64,000 nt of DNA from DASYFG01 sp036498565 (GCA_036498565.1 DASYFG010000004.1:704380-768379), one strand, 5' to 3'. Counted from the first letter of the stretch, positions 26,741-37,400 are shown. Notes: a model not told the origin generated them from the letters alone. Made by a program: numbers and translations.

Positions 26741-26779
26741 AAAAAACGTCAAGAACATTTACCTGTTCTTGACGTTTTA
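26741..26779 (-). terminator. rho-independent terminator
   Basis: AAAACGTCAAGAACA pairs with TGTTCTTGACGTTTT; the minus-strand stem is followed by a T run. It overlaps the stop codon of the GT2 gene at 26,777 and ends the exporter operon that starts at 31,235. Confidence 0.85.
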
Positions 26780-27697
26780 TTTTTTGTCATCAATGTATTC
26801 GATTTTAGGTCGGAAAAACAAACCGCGCCAACTGCCTTGAATAATAATACCAAGCTTGCGCCAACGGTAAACTACGCCAGGCAACAGTAATGTTTTCAAA
26901 AAATCAACTCCGGTGTGCCCAACTGTTTTCACATATTTGACCACTGAACCACGTCGTCGAGACGTTTCGAGACGGTTACGATATTCATTTAAATACCGTG
27001 GCAAACGCCCTTCAATCGTTTCACCGGCAATGTCGCCCGGTTCCGGATTCGTCGCAGATGCGTGAATCACCACAGAATCACGGACAAAATAGCCATCCCC
27101 AACCCGTGTTGCGCGTTCCGTATATTCAATATCATCGCCCCAAATGAAGTACTCTTTTTGTGGCAAACCAATTTGTGCAACAACTGCACGCGTAAACATC
27201 GTCCCCACAAACGTTGAATGTTTAATTGGCACCCAATTATCACTGCCAAACATCACCGCATCTCGGCTGCCATCTGCCGGTGCTTGCACGTTCATTTTAG
27301 ACCAATCGCCATCCGTCCATTCCACTTTGCTTGAAGCCATTACTGCCGTTGGCTTCTCGGCAAACAACGCGAGTAGTTGCGTCAGCGCAGTAGGCGTTGG
27401 CAAAGAATCATCGTCCATTACCCACACATAATCATCTTGTGTGCGCGTCATAAAGACTTTTATTCCGTGATTAAAGCCACCCGCACCACCCAAATTTTGA
27501 TCAAGATTTTCGATGATTAAACGAGAATCCGTCAAACTTTCCAGATAGGCTGCGGTGCCGTCAGTCGACGCTCCGTTCACCACAATCACATGTGCCAGTG
27601 CTGGTGACACTTGGTTTAGCGCGTGTGTAATCGATTGTTTTAAAAGATCAAGGCGGTTATACGTTACGATGACCACACTGACTTTTGCATTTGTCAT
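26777..27697 (-). CDS. GT2 glycosyltransferase, galactofuranosyltransferase-like
   Basis: 306 residues from the ATG at 27,697, which shares ATGA with the stop of the preceding gene. An ORF extension to 27,772 lies inside that gene and is not used. KVSVVIVTYNRLDLLKQ, LGGAGGFNHGIKVF, YVWVMDDDSLPTPTAL and YFIWGDDIEYTERA mirror its paralogue at 25,567. Expected to transfer Galf or a related sugar from its nucleotide onto the growing polymer in the cytoplasm. Confidence 0.82.
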   Translation of the reverse strand: MTNAKVSVVIVTYNRLDLLKQSITHALNQVSPALAHVIVVNGASTDGTAAYLESLTDSRLIIENLDQNLGGAGGFNHGIKVFMTRTQDDYVWVMDDDSLPTPTALTQLLALFAEKPTAVMASSKVEWTDGDWSKMNVQAPADGSRDAVMFGSDNWVPIKHSTFVGTMFTRAVVAQIGLPQKEYFIWGDDIEYTERATRVGDGYFVRDSVVIHASATNPEPGDIAGETIEGRLPRYLNEYRNRLETSRRRGSVVKYVKTVGHTGVDFLKTLLLPGVVYRWRKLGIIIQGSWRGLFFRPKIEYIDDKK

Positions 27698-29406
27698 AAG
27701 TTCATTTGTCCTAATTGTTGTAAAATTTCTGTCGCAACTTGGGCATTTTTTGGTCGTGCAAAGACTGCCCAACCATCTCTTTCACCTATTGTAGCATACC
27801 CACGATTTGCCAATAGTTCTGATTTTTTCCGAACATCTTGGCGAATAATCACCACTTTAGCATGCGCAAATAAACTCACGCGTGTATGCCAATTCCACTT
27901 TTGCCAGTCAATCAACACATCAAATGCTTGCTGTGCCAAATAGCGACGTTCGGTTTTGTGTGGATTATTGCCCGTATGCGTCGGATTAATCATAACACGA
28001 CTCGTCGGTGCTAGGGCATCAATATGCCCAAAGAATTGATGACCATACCAACTTTTTAACAATTGCTGTTGGGCAAATAGCGTCACATCAAAGTTTTGAC
28101 CCCATTTTTGCAGTTGCTTAATCTGAGCTTGCGTCATCGTTTGATTGGTAAATGTACCAGCGTTGACTACAATTTTTAAAACAGTTGTGCGCGTTGGCGT
28201 AACTGGGGCTTGCAACACTTCCCACAGCCGTTGTGCTGCTTTACCATCATCATCTTGCACGAATTGCGCTTGAAATTCAGCATAACGCCGCCGATAAATA
28301 CTCTGCACATCATGCGCTAACAGGTGTGCGACTTGCTCAACCGTTGTCACATGCGGCCCGGGCAATTGATCAGTCGGCATATAATAACCGCGTTCACTGG
28401 CATAATTGACCGTTGTATCAAAGAAAATAATCGGCCGTCCCGTCAGCAAAAAATCGAAGAACAAAGATGAATAATCCGTCAATAAAACCGCGGTATGCGT
28501 CATCACATCATTGGCGTCCAGCGTGTCATCAATCAAAAACTGTTGCCACTCTGGTAGATGCTGGGCGTATTTTGCAATGTAGGGATGCAACTTAATCTTT
28601 ACTTGATACGCTGGGACGGCGGCTTGTAAGTCCGTAACTGTTGCCAAAGTTTGGGCCAGTGCTTCTGGCTGCACTTCTCCCGTTACCGTGCCGGTCCAAG
28701 TTGGTGCATACAGTAACATTGGTCGCTCATCACGTGCCAAAGGCAAAGCCGGCGCGTCTTTGAAAAACACATCATTACGTGGATAACCCAACGTCAAAAT
28801 TTCGCCCGTGTATAAACCATCTAAGCGATAATCTTCTCGATAAATCCGTGCCGTTAGCGCGTTTGGTGCCAAAAGATAATCCGTTTGTAAAAAGTTACGA
28901 ATCACATTCCATGAACCCATCACGCCACCAGGCATGGCATAACCCATCTTTTTCAATGGCGTGCCATGCCATGTATTAATAAAAATCTGCCCCGGGCGTT
29001 TGACAAAGATATCTGAAAAAATCATCGCATTAGTCACGACGTAGTGCGCTTGTAACAACGCATCCGCATAGGCCGGCGTGGTTTTATCCACGAGTGTGAC
29101 TTTATTTTGTAAGTTTGCAACTTTTAAACTCGTTTCAATCGCTGTTTTAAAAGCAGGATCATAAACAACGACGTGACGCATTTGTGGCGAATTTTCCAGC
29201 CAAACTCGCAATAATTCACGCGGTGAATCGCCGAATTGTTGCCCGTCGCGCATTTCATACAATACTAAATGCGCGTCCAAGGCGACATGTTTCCATTGCG
29301 AATCATAATACGCTTTAATTGGATCCAGTTGTTTTAATTGTTGTCGTTGCCAACGCCAATTTTCAACGGCAAATTTAGCACGACCGAGTACTTTTCGTAT
29401 ATTCAT
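27694..29406 (-). CDS. TagB/TagF-like glycerophosphotransferase with extra C-terminal domain
   Basis: 570 residues. The core (about 60-400) has the CDP-glycerol transferase pattern: FINTWHGTPLKKMGYAM, YLLAPN, GYPRNDVFF, LLYAPTWTGT, KIKLHPYIAKY and LLTDYSSLFFDFLLTGRPIIFFD. The last ~160 residues (from VLKIVVNAGTFTNQ) form a second alpha/beta domain that other family members lack and that I cannot name. The HGTPLKK form is closer to TagB primases and to glycosyl-phosphate transferases than to the HGV-type paralogues here. It follows the exporter pair directly, so it may start the chain. Confidence 0.82.
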   Translation of the reverse strand: MNIRKVLGRAKFAVENWRWQRQQLKQLDPIKAYYDSQWKHVALDAHLVLYEMRDGQQFGDSPRELLRVWLENSPQMRHVVVYDPAFKTAIETSLKVANLQNKVTLVDKTTPAYADALLQAHYVVTNAMIFSDIFVKRPGQIFINTWHGTPLKKMGYAMPGGVMGSWNVIRNFLQTDYLLAPNALTARIYREDYRLDGLYTGEILTLGYPRNDVFFKDAPALPLARDERPMLLYAPTWTGTVTGEVQPEALAQTLATVTDLQAAVPAYQVKIKLHPYIAKYAQHLPEWQQFLIDDTLDANDVMTHTAVLLTDYSSLFFDFLLTGRPIIFFDTTVNYASERGYYMPTDQLPGPHVTTVEQVAHLLAHDVQSIYRRRYAEFQAQFVQDDDGKAAQRLWEVLQAPVTPTRTTVLKIVVNAGTFTNQTMTQAQIKQLQKWGQNFDVTLFAQQQLLKSWYGHQFFGHIDALAPTSRVMINPTHTGNNPHKTERRYLAQQAFDVLIDWQKWNWHTRVSLFAHAKVVIIRQDVRKKSELLANRGYATIGERDGWAVFARPKNAQVATEILQQLGQMNL

Positions 29407-29432
29407 CGTTCCTGCCTAGTTTGTCACGTTTT

Positions 29433-30248
29433 TTAAATGAAATCAGCAAAATAAGCGCGGAATTTCAAATGCAAATGTGAACCAACAATTCCCATAATCA
29501 AAATAAACAACCAAAAAGCAACCGTTGGCTGCCACGCTTCCCAGAACCAGTGTGGACTGAAAAAGGCGTCACGCATACCCGTTACCAAATAATAAAAGGG
29601 ATTAAGCTCTAGTAAGCGCAACAAGTGCGGGTGACTGTCGCCTAATTTGTCGGACAAAGCCCACAGCGCCCCTGAAATCCAGAACACAAAACGCAAAATG
29701 GTTTGCATCAACTGTTGATAATCCGGAATCAACACCGTAATCGTCGCATTAAAAATTCCCGTCACATACAAAAAGGCAATTGAAGCCACAAAGTAATAAA
29801 CGACTTGAATCCAGTAAATGCTAATTGGCAAGCCGTTGATAACGGATAAAATCAACCCGACCGCTAACATCAACACAAACGCATTCACATTAATGAGCGT
29901 GCGCATCATCGGCATAATTGAAACCGGAAATTTCATCCGCGCAATTTGCCATAAATTACTTGAAATACTCCAAGTCGTATCCATAAATGACGTGTTGATA
30001 AACAACCAAGTTGCCAAACCAACAATCAACCACGCCAAATACGGTACACCTGGCACGCCACTACTTTCGTGGAAATTAAATCCAAACACAACCCAGTATG
30101 TCAAAACTTGCATCACTGGATTCAAAATCAACCAAAAATTACCTAACGCGTGATTTTGAAAGCGTGCTTTTTTTTCATAATTTGCCAATCGCCACATGAC
30201 TGGAAAATATTTAAATTGTTCTTGTAAAACAAGCCATGCTTCTTTCAT
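29433..30248 (-). CDS. ABC-2 teichoic acid/polysaccharide export permease, second copy
   Basis: 271 residues with about six membrane segments; N-terminal ALGNFWLILNPVMQVLTYWVVF matches TagG-type permeases. It pairs with the ATPase gene 3 nt upstream to form an exporter for lipid-linked polymer. It is diverged from the copy at 1549, so the two exporters probably carry different polymers or work under different conditions. Confidence 0.87.
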   Translation of the reverse strand: MKEAWLVLQEQFKYFPVMWRLANYEKKARFQNHALGNFWLILNPVMQVLTYWVVFGFNFHESSGVPGVPYLAWLIVGLATWLFINTSFMDTTWSISSNLWQIARMKFPVSIMPMMRTLINVNAFVLMLAVGLILSVINGLPISIYWIQVVYYFVASIAFLYVTGIFNATITVLIPDYQQLMQTILRFVFWISGALWALSDKLGDSHPHLLRLLELNPFYYLVTGMRDAFFSPHWFWEAWQPTVAFWLFILIMGIVGSHLHLKFRAYFADFI

Positions 30249-30251
30249 GAT

Positions 30252-31235
30252 TTACCCCATCACATGTTGAATAATCACAGTCGCTAATGCCACTGTCAAA
30301 AGACCTAACACACCCCATGTCATCGGTGTTAAGTAATCACCAATTGCAGAACGCTTACTCAAACGTTCTTTATCGGCTGGTTCAAGCTTTTCATCTTCTT
30401 GGACAGCACGCGCCAAATCATCAATTTTATAAGCAACTTGTGCTGCTTTTTGATCACGTTGATAGCGCTTTTTTTCGTCACCAGATAACCCTTTAAACCA
30501 CGTGTTCCATTTGTTGTATTCATGCAACACTTCTTTTGTTGGGCCAAAGTCTTTTAAGTCACCATATTGAATCCACATAACTTTGTCCGTAAAACTTTCC
30601 ACCTGACTCAATGAATGCGAAACAAAGAAAATGGTCTTACCTTGCGCTTTAAATTCCAACATTTTATCCAATGCTTTTTGATAAAATGTTTGATCGCCGA
30701 CTGACAAAGCTTCGTCAATAATCAAAATATCTGGATCTTGATGAACAGCAATTGCAAAACCTAGTCGTGACTTCATACCAGATGAATAATTTTTAACCGG
30801 TTGATCCATGAAATCACCCAAATCAGCAAAATCCACAATCGTTTCCATTTCGGTGTCGATTTGCTTGTTGGTTTTGCCCATCATCAATGACTTTAAGCGA
30901 ATGTTTTCACGTCCCGTTAGTTGACCACGCAAACCGGCGTTAATGGCAATAATGCTCGTCTCACCATTGACCACTAAATCCCCACTGGTGGGTAATAATA
31001 AACCACTTAAAATGTTCAATAATGTTGATTTACCGGAGCCGTTGACCCCAACAATTCCCACAACATCCCCTTCATAAACGTCAAAACTAACGCCTTTAAG
31101 CGCCCAAAATTTCTTGAGCCCTTTAGAATTAAGTGGATTCAAAATTGTCCGAATTTTTTCAGACTTGTTTTTACCTAAATCAAATTCCTTGGTTAAGTAT
31201 CGCGCTGAAACCTTCAGCTGCTTCTCTTCAGCCAT
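30252..31235 (-). CDS. TagH-like exporter ATPase, second copy
   Basis: 327 residues. Walker A GVNGSGKST (63-71), signature YSSGMKSRL (150-158), Walker B ILIIDE (170-175) and FVSHS. One C-terminal membrane span (about 303-325) follows a charged linker, and the protein ends there, without the external tail seen in the copy at 2389. It energises export of a lipid-linked polymer with the permease downstream. The ATG has AAGGAG well placed and is the first gene of the operon. Confidence 0.88.
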   Translation of the reverse strand: MAEEKQLKVSARYLTKEFDLGKNKSEKIRTILNPLNSKGLKKFWALKGVSFDVYEGDVVGIVGVNGSGKSTLLNILSGLLLPTSGDLVVNGETSIIAINAGLRGQLTGRENIRLKSLMMGKTNKQIDTEMETIVDFADLGDFMDQPVKNYSSGMKSRLGFAIAVHQDPDILIIDEALSVGDQTFYQKALDKMLEFKAQGKTIFFVSHSLSQVESFTDKVMWIQYGDLKDFGPTKEVLHEYNKWNTWFKGLSGDEKKRYQRDQKAAQVAYKIDDLARAVQEDEKLEPADKERLSKRSAIGDYLTPMTWGVLGLLTVALATVIIQHVMG

Positions 31236-31303
31236 CTGTTAAACTCCTTTGTAAGTTCAGACTGTTCTAAGTCATTTCCTAAAACATGCAAACTCATCGG
31301 TCT

Positions 31304-31332
31304 ATTATATCATCTTTTTTATTTTGACACTT
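31304..31332 (-). promoter_or_regulatory. extended -10 promoter of the exporter operon
   Basis: TGATATAAT on the minus strand (-10 hexamer at 31,304-31,309), about 70 nt before the ATPase start. The expected -35 position is poor (AAGTGT). Confidence 0.45.
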
Positions 31333-31341
31333 AAAAGCACA

Positions 31342-31370
31342 AAAAAATCCCACCTGTTTGGTGAGATTTT
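31342..31370 (-). terminator. terminator after the amidase gene
   Basis: AAATCTCACC and GGTGGGATTT pair with one mismatch around a short loop and are followed by TTTTTTT on the minus strand. Confidence 0.75.
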
Positions 31371-31409
31371 ATGAATTACTTAACTTCAACTGCCGCGTTA
31401 TGATGCCAT

Positions 31410-32951
31410 TTAATCCAACGTCAGTCCTTGTTTGTCCATCCAAACAAGTCGATCTCCTAGTCTAAATTCTACCCATGTAACACCGTTGGTCGAATCAGTG
31501 TTTACTTCTTTCACTACGGTAATTTTTTGACCATCATATAATTTAGCATCATCATTGCGTGTTTGCGTTGATACTGAAATATTGTATGGGCCATGCCAAT
31601 ATAAACCATCATTGCGGTTCTTTTCAGTGATTGTGGCTGTATAGCTTGTTGGGGTTGTCTTTGTGATTAAATTATATTTTTTAATCCCTCGGCTGTCCAT
31701 CCAAACCAATCGATTATTAATTCGGAATTCCGCCCATTTAACACCATTTGTAGAGTTAGTTTTAGCTTCTTGAACAACTGTTACATCTTTACCAGTATAG
31801 AGAACAGCATCCTCGTCTCGTGCCTGAGTTGAACTAGAAACATTGTAAGCACCATGCCAATAGAGACCATCATTACGATTATTTTGTTGAATAATTCCCT
31901 TATAATTCGTTGTGGTCTTTTGCGTGTACTCGTTTAGTTTTTTGGCACCTAATTTATTCATCCAAACATATTGATTGCCTAACTTAAACTTTAACCATAC
32001 TACACCATTTTGAGCATTCGTTTGTGACTCAGCTACAACAGTGACAACTTGATGATTATATTTTTTAGCGTCCACACCTCGAGAAACGGCTTGACCACTT
32101 GTATTGTAGGGACCGCCATAATACAAAGCATCGTTACGTGAATCTTCATTAATCATAATTCGATAATTCACTGTCTTTGTTTTGACCACTTTATTGTACG
32201 AAGCATTTTTAATTAAATTTTTCTGTGCATAGTACTTTTTCACAAGCGACAAAAAGTCCGTCATCGTATAACTTGTGTTCCAGTATTTGCCAGCTCGATC
32301 CTTCCAATAACCATCTGGATCGGTGTGATCAGTCCCACCCAGGTAATCTGTTACATTGTGATGCGACCACACAGTTCCCGCACCACTTTTTGTGGCCGCA
32401 CTGGGTGTTAAACTATACTTTTGCAAGAGATAGGCTGTATAGTACGCCGCGTTTCCCACTTGTTTGGCAAAAGCCGTTTTGGAATTGACTCTGACTTGTT
32501 CAAACTGAACGGCATTTAGATTACCAAAGTATCCTGACCCCCAAGCTAAATAATCAGTATCTGCGATATTTACAATCTGTGTGCCACTGACAAACGAGTG
32601 CACAAACGCATCACCATAATGATTCTTCATATAGGCAATTTCACCAGCCGTATCACCATTATCCCCTTCATTGGCCGTTTCATGAATAATGACTTTATTA
32701 GGTTTGGTCATATTATCGGCATAACCATAGTTATAAGTCGGAAACCCACTGTACGCGTTACCAATTTTGAGATGTGTATTCCCATCGCTAGGCTTCTTTG
32801 ATACCTTCCAAATACTCGTTGTAATCTGAGCATGTGGTAACCCTTGCTGAATTAAATAATTATTTATGGTATTGGCACTGATGGGCGTGCGCAAAAATAT
32901 TATAGTGGCGCTGACCAGAAAGCCAATCACTATCTTCGCCTTTACTTGCAT
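31410..32951 (-). CDS. secreted N-acetylmuramoyl-L-alanine amidase with three SH3-type repeats
   Basis: 513 residues from the ATG at 32,951 with AAAGGAAA ahead. A signal peptide (KIVIGFLVSATIIFLRTPISA) is followed by an Amidase_2/PGRP-type domain: KVIIHETANEGDN gives the first zinc His and TVWSHHNVTDYLGGTDHTDPDGYW the second site. Three ~80-residue GW/SH3_8 repeats then end in patterns such as VTWVEFRLGDRLVWMDKQG. It should cut the amide bond between MurNAc and the stem peptide. The repeats usually bind wall polymers, which suits the locus. Confidence 0.88.
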   Translation of the reverse strand: MQVKAKIVIGFLVSATIIFLRTPISANTINNYLIQQGLPHAQITTSIWKVSKKPSDGNTHLKIGNAYSGFPTYNYGYADNMTKPNKVIIHETANEGDNGDTAGEIAYMKNHYGDAFVHSFVSGTQIVNIADTDYLAWGSGYFGNLNAVQFEQVRVNSKTAFAKQVGNAAYYTAYLLQKYSLTPSAATKSGAGTVWSHHNVTDYLGGTDHTDPDGYWKDRAGKYWNTSYTMTDFLSLVKKYYAQKNLIKNASYNKVVKTKTVNYRIMINEDSRNDALYYGGPYNTSGQAVSRGVDAKKYNHQVVTVVAESQTNAQNGVVWLKFKLGNQYVWMNKLGAKKLNEYTQKTTTNYKGIIQQNNRNDGLYWHGAYNVSSSTQARDEDAVLYTGKDVTVVQEAKTNSTNGVKWAEFRINNRLVWMDSRGIKKYNLITKTTPTSYTATITEKNRNDGLYWHGPYNISVSTQTRNDDAKLYDGQKITVVKEVNTDSTNGVTWVEFRLGDRLVWMDKQGLTLD

Positions 32952-33006
32952 GATATTTCCTTTTTTCATGAATAAACTAATGCTATTAAATGTACAATAA
33001 CATTAC

Positions 33007-34362
33007 TTATTGTTTTTGAATGCCGCGACTATCCATCCAAACCAAACGATTACCCAGTTTAAATTCTACCCAAGTTACGCCGTTTGTGGAATTTGTTTTG
33101 GCTTCTTGAACAACTGTAACTTTTGTCCCATCATAACGCTTTGCATCATCATTTCGTGTTTGGGTTGAACTAGAGACATTATATGCCCCGTGCCAATACA
33201 AGCCATCATTTCGCTTGGTTTCAGTAATTTTAGCTGGGTAGTTTACTTTGGTTTTCGTGGTGTATTCATTCAAACGCTTACCGCCTCGCGAATCCATCCA
33301 AACATACTGATTACCAATTTTAAACTTTAACCACTTAACACCATTCGTAGAATTGGTTTGACTTTCTTCAATGACATTGACGACTGACTTGTTATAGGCT
33401 TTAGCATTCGCACCGCGGACAGTCGCTGCAGCAGTTGTGTTATAGGGGCCGCCGTAGTAAATCGCATCATTACGTACATCTTCGTTAATCATAATTCGAT
33501 AATTAACGGCTTTTTTCTTGGTAACTTTGTTATAAGTTGTGTCTGCCAAACGGTCCATGCCGTAGTCTTTAATCAGTTGATTTAACTTCACCGCGTAACT
33601 GGCATCCGTTGCATAAGTACCCGTCAAAGCATTCGTGGCGTCTTTATACGATTTAGTATTTTCCTTCCATGCACCTGAATAATAAGCGGGATTCCAAGAG
33701 AGACCTTTGCGAATCAAATTACCGTTATAGGCTAGTGAACTAGCAAACGATTTATATTTTGCAAAACGAGCAAGCACTTGAGTATACTCGCCGCCAATCA
33801 AAGTCACATTTTTGACAGGGCGCGTAACGCCATTTAAATCTTTGACTGATGTTGTTTGAGTACTTACGCCGATTTCATTAGCAGTTTTGTAAGTCACATT
33901 TTTATAGACCGTTTCATAAACTGGGATTTTCTTGCCAGTTTTTGTGTCTAAAATATACTTACCCGTCTTTGCGTCTTTTTTATAAACGGTCTCTAACTTC
34001 TTTGTTTTGGTATTCAAAACTTGCTTAACAACCTGTTGAGTAGCGCCATTATATTCACTAGTTAACGCAAAAACATGTCCACCATCGGCGTCACCTTTAA
34101 TACCAAAAAAATTATTTGCCCGAACCGACAAATCGCTCTGCCCCCAGTTGCTTTCCAAAACAGCCTGCGCCATTTCAACCGAACCATAGACATTGTACTT
34201 TTTAGCCGTGGCGCGCACTGAAGGTGCAATTTCAATCAACCACTTCTTATGCGCAGCATAATTTGAATCGTAACTGGCAGCCGGATCGGTAGCCGCATGT
34301 GAAACGGATTGATATAATCCAATGCCGACTCCCATACCAACTAATATCATTATTCTTTTCAT
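33007..34362 (-). CDS. secreted endo-beta-N-acetylglucosaminidase (GH73) with two SH3-type repeats
   Basis: 451 residues: signal peptide (to SHAATDP), then a GH73 domain with YNVYGSVEMAQAVLESNWGQSDLSVRANNFFGIKG containing the catalytic Glu. An unusual ~85-residue insertion follows (about 106-190), rich in NTKTKK/DAKTGK/DTKTGK units and KKIPVYETVYK. The conserved FAKYKSFASSLAYNGNLI closes the lysozyme-like fold. Two SH3_8 repeats nearly identical to those of the amidase next door form the C-terminus. It hydrolyses wall glycan and probably acts in cell separation. Confidence 0.88.
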   Translation of the reverse strand: MKRIMILVGMGVGIGLYQSVSHAATDPAASYDSNYAAHKKWLIEIAPSVRATAKKYNVYGSVEMAQAVLESNWGQSDLSVRANNFFGIKGDADGGHVFALTSEYNGATQQVVKQVLNTKTKKLETVYKKDAKTGKYILDTKTGKKIPVYETVYKNVTYKTANEIGVSTQTTSVKDLNGVTRPVKNVTLIGGEYTQVLARFAKYKSFASSLAYNGNLIRKGLSWNPAYYSGAWKENTKSYKDATNALTGTYATDASYAVKLNQLIKDYGMDRLADTTYNKVTKKKAVNYRIMINEDVRNDAIYYGGPYNTTAAATVRGANAKAYNKSVVNVIEESQTNSTNGVKWLKFKIGNQYVWMDSRGGKRLNEYTTKTKVNYPAKITETKRNDGLYWHGAYNVSSSTQTRNDDAKRYDGTKVTVVQEAKTNSTNGVTWVEFKLGNRLVWMDSRGIQKQ

Positions 34363-34455
34363 TAGCGTGACCTCTTATTATCTTAATTTTAAGATTAACA
34401 ATCTTAGTTTACATTTGAATAACGAGAACATTAATACTGAAGGAAAAATCCTCAT

Positions 34456-34484
34456 AAAAATGGCCAACAACCGTTGGCCATTTA
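34456..34484 (-). terminator. terminator after the 1076-residue polymerase gene
   Basis: AAATGGCCAAC / GTTGGCCATTT with a four-base loop, followed by TTTTATGAGG on the minus strand, 3 nt after the stop codon. Confidence 0.85.
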
Positions 34485-34486
34485 AA

Positions 34487-37400
34487 TTAATTTCTTTTTG
34501 GAAATTTTTTCAAAATTGCTTGATAAATCCGTTCACTATTATGTTGATCAATGAAAGCAAAGTATCTCTTTTGATAAGCTTCAATTTCACTCAAATCATG
34601 TTCCCTTACACGATTCAATTGATCAATAATGGCGGTTACAAGCTGGGGTTCATCTTTTACCACCGGTCCAAACAGTTCTGTGTTCAAATCCATGTATGAT
34701 CCTTGTTCTTCCAAATATTGATCTTGATCAAATTGATAGAAAATAGCAGGTTTGCCTTGATATAATTCTTCCCACGCCACACTTGAATAATCCGTAATCA
34801 AAATACTTGAACGCGCAATCAATTGATTAATCGGTTGTTCACCGAACAAAATAATTTTAATGCGTGGATTATTAGAAGTAAACAAGCTCGCATATTCCGC
34901 AAACTTTGGATGAATATAGACGTTTAGTGTCATATCAAACGTCTCAAGCGCTTCATGTAACTTCGCATTTTTTAATAGTGAAGAATAGCGCGTAAAGTAT
35001 TCAGAAGCAAGGAACTCTGAGTCCTCTACTTCTTCTAACCAATTACGCCATGTTGGCATCAAAAAGATACTACCATCTTGCTTAAATTCAGGTTGACTTA
35101 ACATTTCATGCAAGTAATCCCAACGGGCAAAACCAGTGACTGCCACTTCATCTTCGCGATAACCAAAATAATCAACAATCACCTTTTTTTCAAATTCAGA
35201 TGTTGTAATAAACACTGATGAGGAATTTAAACTGCCTTTTGAAAAGACACCAGGATGTCGCTTCATACCCGTCACACCGTGCTGCAAGAACACATAAGGC
35301 TTCAGATTATACGTAGGTCGAATTGGACCTCTGTTCACTCGCCAAGCATAACCATGCGCTTTAGATTCTGATGAAACTAAAAGCTCATTACCCATTGCCC
35401 ACAGCAAATGCTTAACACTCATGAAGTTCAATACCCGTTTTTTCATTGGCTTCAAGAAACGATAATCTGGTGATTTTTTGTCAATCACATAGTAAACTTT
35501 TTTCTCTGGGCGATGTTCAAACATATATTTAAAGAAATAAAAACTATTGTCTTGTGCTGATTGTGAATACTTTTCATAAATCAGCCAAGCTTGTTGTTTC
35601 TTCAAATATTGTGCCACACCTGGTACTTTTTTATACAGAAACGCCGCAATCCATTCGTTAATCTTATAACGCCACGTTTCATATTCACCAATTGGTCGAT
35701 AAGTAAAGGCAAGATAATCACCGTATGCGCCGCCGCCAGCAGCATACGGATAGGCAATATGATCACCATCTCGCCATTGATAACTAAAACTAGCTCGGCG
35801 TAGGATTCGAATAATGCCATCTTCATCACGTCGATTACGAATAGCTACCTTACTTCGATACATCTGACCGTCACGTTGGAAAGTAAGATAAACATCCCAG
35901 AAAAATTGCGTCCACTCAATATTTTTTAAATCGAAGACATACGTCAACATTAGGTTTTTATCAACGATAGCAACGGCGTCTGGCTCGATTGTATAAACAT
36001 TTTCTGGATAACGTCTATTTTTTAAAACAAGAACCCCGGCATCATATAATTGCGTAACTGGCGCTGCAACTGTCATTTTGACGCGACTACGTTGCATTTT
36101 GATTTCTGTCACGTAAGGTTTATACTTCACCACCTCTTCAGCCAAACGTTCGGCTGTTTTCATAACAAAACCTAGTTTGCCATTAGTTGCAACATACCAT
36201 GTGCCCTCAAAATCATCATTTTGTGGACCAGACACACTATAATTAGCAGTAAAATCATGTAATCTGAAATCCACTTGCCGAATTGTTAGCCAAGTATCCG
36301 CAACTTTAACAACCACATCGTAGCGTGATTCGCGTTCTGCAAATACTGCGGGCATTGTCAAAATTGTTGTGGCCAATGCTCCCGTTTCATCAACATGTTG
36401 CTCATTTTTAACAGCAATATACTCTTCGCCTTGATAGTTTTTTAAAGCAACTTCAGAAAAGTCTAGTTCTCGTAAATGATCAAATACCAACTGTGTTCCG
36501 GTAAAACGCACGTTTAGTACACTCACAAATTGAGCATTTGGCTTTAATAAGCGATTCCATGTTCCTTGGTCAACAACATAAAAATTAGACACATCCTGAC
36601 TCTGCAATGCCGTATTTTCTTGTAATTGTTGTTGATATGTTGTTACCAAATTTTTAGGCAGATGTTGTGACGGTTCAATTAACACATTTGGTGTTTTGAT
36701 GACATCAACAATCCATAGTTGCCGTTTATCATCCATTTTGACCGCAAATTGATCGTTTAAGATTTGAACTGCCGCTTGTTCGTACAACGGATCAATACGG
36801 AAATCAGTCGCATGAGACAATACAATTGGTGCACCACTAATAAAGCGCAACGGACCTTGCTGCAAGTGTGCATTGTCAAATGCCACAACTGCCATACCAT
36901 CATTTATTTCAAACGATGACACACGTTTTTCACCAATCATGATGTCGCTTTGATGTAACCAAGGTGACGGCTTTTCTGTCAATAAACGCCATTCTAGTCG
37001 AGTTTTGCCATCAACACTTTGCACAGATTGCACCGCTGACAGACCTAAGATGTGCGCATAATTTTTGCTAATCAAACGTTGTTGGCCATCATCACTAAAG
37101 TATAGTTCTTCACCATTAATTTTAAATGTGTGTAATTCCTCGACTAATTTTGAAGGACCTAATAAAATTCGTTGACTCTTCTTGATCGGGTACTTCAGAA
37201 CTTCATCATCAAACAATAATGTTTGACTATCTACTACTTCGAGATTATATGGCAAATCTGCGGTAGCAAATGTAAATTTGCGGTATCGAATTTGTTGCCG
37301 TTCTGCATTATAATGAACGACAAAAGTTGACTGAGCAAATGTCAATCGTAAAATTTCTACATCTTCATCAAGAGCTAATAAAGTGGGATTCGCTGTGGCA

